This document shows positions 61,428 to 64,000 of a DNA stretch of 64,000 bases, piece by piece (position 1 is the first letter of the stretch; the number at the start of each line of letters is the position of its first letter). The notes under the pieces were generated by a model, which worked only from the letters and a program-made list of their open reading frames with translations, made no database searches and was not told where the DNA came from. The position numbers and the translations under genes are program-made. The stretch lies in assembly GCA_034509735.1 (NCBI GenBank), contig JACGWO010000007.1, forward strand, positions 26,006,046 to 26,070,045. The letters are read 5' to 3'. Source of the DNA: Sesamum alatum. Lineage: Eukaryota; Streptophyta; Magnoliopsida; Lamiales; Pedaliaceae.

Positions 61428-61515
61428 ATGTCTAAGAATCCGTTATCAAACATACTTGAGACAAACAAACTAAATGGAACAAATTACAACGACTGGTTGC
61501 GCAATCTGAGGATAG
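61428..61515 (+). pseudogene. Second Copia gag, 5' piece
   Basis: ATG at 61428; reads like the first gag (TNKLNGTNYNDWLRNLRI) and stops being gag at the inverted solo LTR. The rest resumes at 63762. Confidence 0.85.
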
Positions 61516-63756
61516 TGAAAGAATGTGTGGATCGGCCCGGGAGATTAACGCGAATAGCGGAAGCGAGAAATAGTGCGTAATAGAAAAATTACAAAACATA
61601 ATTAAATGGAATTTAAACTATGCATAACATACATAAACGAATCAAGGGGTGTGCCCTTGATTCTCCCGGGCGTTCGGTGTATCTCATGTTCAATAAAACA
61701 CAACATGGAGGCCATAGAATTGAAACCGAAAAACGAAATTAAAGAACCTACCCGGTTGTAGTTTTGTCTTCATTCGGCTACATGCATTGTTCCCCGTTTT
61801 GCACCAAGATCTCAAGAAGAGACCCTCTAAATCATCTCACTCGCTCCACCGGAAAGCAAACAACCCTTGTGCTAGCAAGAAATAATTAGGGGAGAAGAGA
61901 CATCGATACACGCTATGAATTAACGCAATCAATGTCTCTTATGTTCTTAACTTGAATAAATCAAGAAGAATAAAGTAGTATTCTTGGAGATTAAAGAGAG
62001 GGGATGGACGAAAATTGAGAGGGAATTGAGAGATGAGAGTTGTAGAGAATACTAGGTGTGAGTGTGTGTTTTTTTAAGTATTTATAGAAGATGAAATTCC
62101 TATTCCTTCTCAAACTCTTCCAAAGGACACACATTGACTAGGATTTTGACCTAGTCAACTCCTAGTCAAATTAGGCTTTGATTAAGTCAAATCAATCATG
62201 GCCCTTCATCTCATCATTCTCTAGATCAAATCTTGTCCATCCATTTTGATGGGCTTTATGGAATGGGCCTATTTAATTCTAAATTAAATATTCCCATGGA
62301 CTTTATATTAAATCATATTTAATATACTAAGCCCATTAATTAATTAATGGAAAGGACTTATTTAATTCTAAATTAAATAGTCCCATGGACTTTATATTAA
62401 ATCCTATTTAATATATCAAGCCCATTAATTAATTCCATAGAATGGGATTATTTAATTCTAAATTAAATAGTCCCATGGACTTCATATTAAATCCTATTTA
62501 ATATACCAAGCCCACTAATTAATTAATTCACCCTTTTAATCTAATTAAAGGGAAATCCCATGCTTTATAAAATTCATAAATCTAATTTATGAACTCAAGC
62601 CCAATTATTCCAAATAATTCATCGAGGCTTGAATCTCCAAGAAGTATAATTTAATTCCATTAAATTAAACCTTCTCCCGGAATTAATTCCAAATTAATTC
62701 CCTTTCATTTGGTGTAGCGGGTGTGACTCTTTAGGTTCACCTTTCAGCTAGACTTGGACCTACTTTTTGTTATTTCATAACCAAAGTAGTCCGTTACCAT
62801 GGGTGGCCATCTAGCAACGGTCCATGGCACTAGAGACTAGGTGAATTTATGGTGTGAACATTTAGGCTCCGAGTTATACGCAGGTGCGGTCCTATCGACG
62901 CTCGATACGTACGGGTACGGTCCTACTGTCGCCTGTCTCCCGGCCTTTAGTCTAGGGGTCGGTTCCCATCGTTGACTAGGCAACTATGCATAATGCTCGA
63001 GATAGGTTTAACTCGACGTAGGAAATCCTTTCCCACTACATCAAGTGCTATGGCCATAGACTTTGTGAGTCTAAACCATCTCTGAGCGCATAGGAGATCT
63101 TGCTGTCATATCCTTTGACAGGGGACAGATCCTATCTTGGAATTCACCGTTCTTACATACTCCGACTGCACTGGACGAGGCTTATGATGACCATGTGATA
63201 TAATCGGTCAAATTTCACCAGATCCAAGATACAGCCTTAGTATGTAGGGGACTGCCGTGATCCTCAAGTCCGAGGACTAATCCCGTACTATCGGAACCGG
63301 GAATACGAGTCATACCGACCAAGCCCGAGTAGCTTCTATATGACGATTCCCGCGAGTCACCTCAGTCGGCCGCTCCCGAGCAGGCCGACCCACTAACACT
63401 GCTTAGACGATCCTCGTCACCCGTCGATGAAACACGACAGCAGATGCTTAGTGCAAGTCTCAAATGGATTCTCGATGCCCTGTCTCGAGATTCCTTTGAC
63501 TTGGAGTATTTCAGACTGATTCGGCGAAACTGATTTCATGAACCTACCTCTAAGCGTAGTTCCAATTTCCCGAAACATTATTTCAGTCTGTGGGCGTTTG
63601 TTGTGACATCGTAACGATGCAAGCAGTAAGTACAACAAACTCATGCCTATGAATCCTTACTACTACATTCATTAACATAATATTACTTGTTCACAGATTG
63701 ACGAATGGTTCTCAGAACAGCCAATACCATTGACTTTCTGGTCACCTATTCTAACA
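61516..63756 (-). mobile_element. Inverted solo LTR, type C, inserted in gag
   Basis: On the + strand it runs TGAAAGAATGTGTGG to CACCTATTCTAACA, the reverse complement of a TGTTAGAATAGG...TTTCA LTR; 2,241 bp. TSD GATAG (61511-61515, 63757-63761). The TATA box is at 62086-62079. A 60-odd-base block with GGACTTTATATTAAATC is repeated about three times at 62280-62520. It is clearly diverged from types A and B. Confidence 0.92.
62280..62525 (-). repeat. Tandem repeat inside the type C LTR
   Basis: Three units (near 62280, 62350, 62445; period about 75-90) each with TATTTAATTCTAAATTAAAT, TCCCATGGAC and AAGCCCA(T/C)TAATTAATT words. The type A and B LTRs have only one counterpart. Confidence 0.65.
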
Positions 63757-63761
63757 GATAG

Positions 63762-64000
63762 TCCTCGATTATGAGAACCAAGGCTATGTCATGGACAACC
63801 CATTTCCTCAGACTTTGTCGGAATGATCCATGCCTGAAGAACGTGAGACGTTCGAGATTTGGCGTCAGGATAACCGAAAGGTCCGTAGCATCATATTGGC
63901 ATCTATGACTAATGAGATACAAAAATAGTATGAGAGGCTAGATGACGTTCCTTCCATAATGGCTCGTCTGAAGGATTGTTATGCAATCCCGGACCGACAT
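63762..64000 (+). pseudogene. Second Copia gag, continuation after the solo LTR
   Basis: Resumes as TCCTCGATTATGAGAACC, matching the first gag after its NLRIV. In-frame stops (TGA near 63825 and TAG near 63927) show it was decaying independently of the insertion. It runs off the window edge. Confidence 0.85.

Larger units (their letters stand above)
54940..64000 (+). mobile_element. Second, diverged Copia element, truncated by the window and broken by two solo LTRs
   Basis: 5' LTR at 54940-57438, primer-binding site at 57440-57451, leader to 61427, gag from 61428. The leader is interrupted by a solo LTR at 58824-60819 and gag by an inverted solo LTR at 61516-63756; each time the sequence resumes exactly after a 5-bp duplication. 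The 3' part is outside the window. It is related to the element at 43634 but clearly older. Confidence 0.9.

Overview
This is nuclear DNA of a flowering plant, most likely a eudicot. It is AT-rich, its genes have GT-AG introns, and most of it is transposon on transposon. Only two host genes are convincing. MED10 (Mediator subunit 10, + strand, five exons, 10424-13794) and a class I HD-Zip transcription factor of the ATHB-7/12 type (- strand, two exons, 15586-16290) lie tail to tail in a small genic island around 10.2-16.5 kb. No RNA genes or CRISPR arrays were seen. The tRNA-like motifs present are retrotransposon primer-binding sites or decayed SINE promoters.

Left flank (1-9.9 kb): a Helitron-like remnant split by a foldback element; a 3'-truncated L1-type LINE (ORF1 with a CCHC knuckle, endonuclease, no reverse transcriptase); the 3' end of a Tat-like Ty3/Gypsy element with an antisense ORF and its LTR; a second Gypsy-type LTR with an internal minisatellite; and a decayed LINE C-terminus.

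Middle (19-43 kb): three Helitron-like copies, SINE-like pieces, CACTA MITEs with 3-bp target duplications (TSDs), a 6,958-bp CACTA element without transposase (24986-31943, TSD CAT), and a broken CACTA element with recognisable transposase domains (about 39.5-43.2 kb). The CACTA at 24986 contains a 1.09-kb PIF/Harbinger-type element and a 1.14-kb foldback element. A palindromic foldback family occurs six times (87, 21920, 30217, 35664, 36835, 39025). Four copies have 9-11-bp TSDs, which points to the Mutator superfamily. A 1.38-kb element with long TIRs (32936-34319) may be another Mutator-type element.

Right flank (43.6-64 kb): a Ty1/Copia family nested in itself. A complete but coding-dead copy spans 43634-53943 (2-kb LTRs, TSD AAGAG). 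A second, diverged copy starts at 54940 and runs off the window. Its leader is split by a solo LTR of the first type (58824-60819, TSD ATATC) and its gag is split by an inverted solo LTR of a third type (61516-63756, TSD GATAG). Both internal regions share a long leader with a strikingly GC-rich CpG/alternating-GC block just after the tRNA-Met primer-binding site.

All identifications are by reading motifs and repeats by eye. No database search was possible, and superfamily names rest on termini, TSDs and domain motifs.
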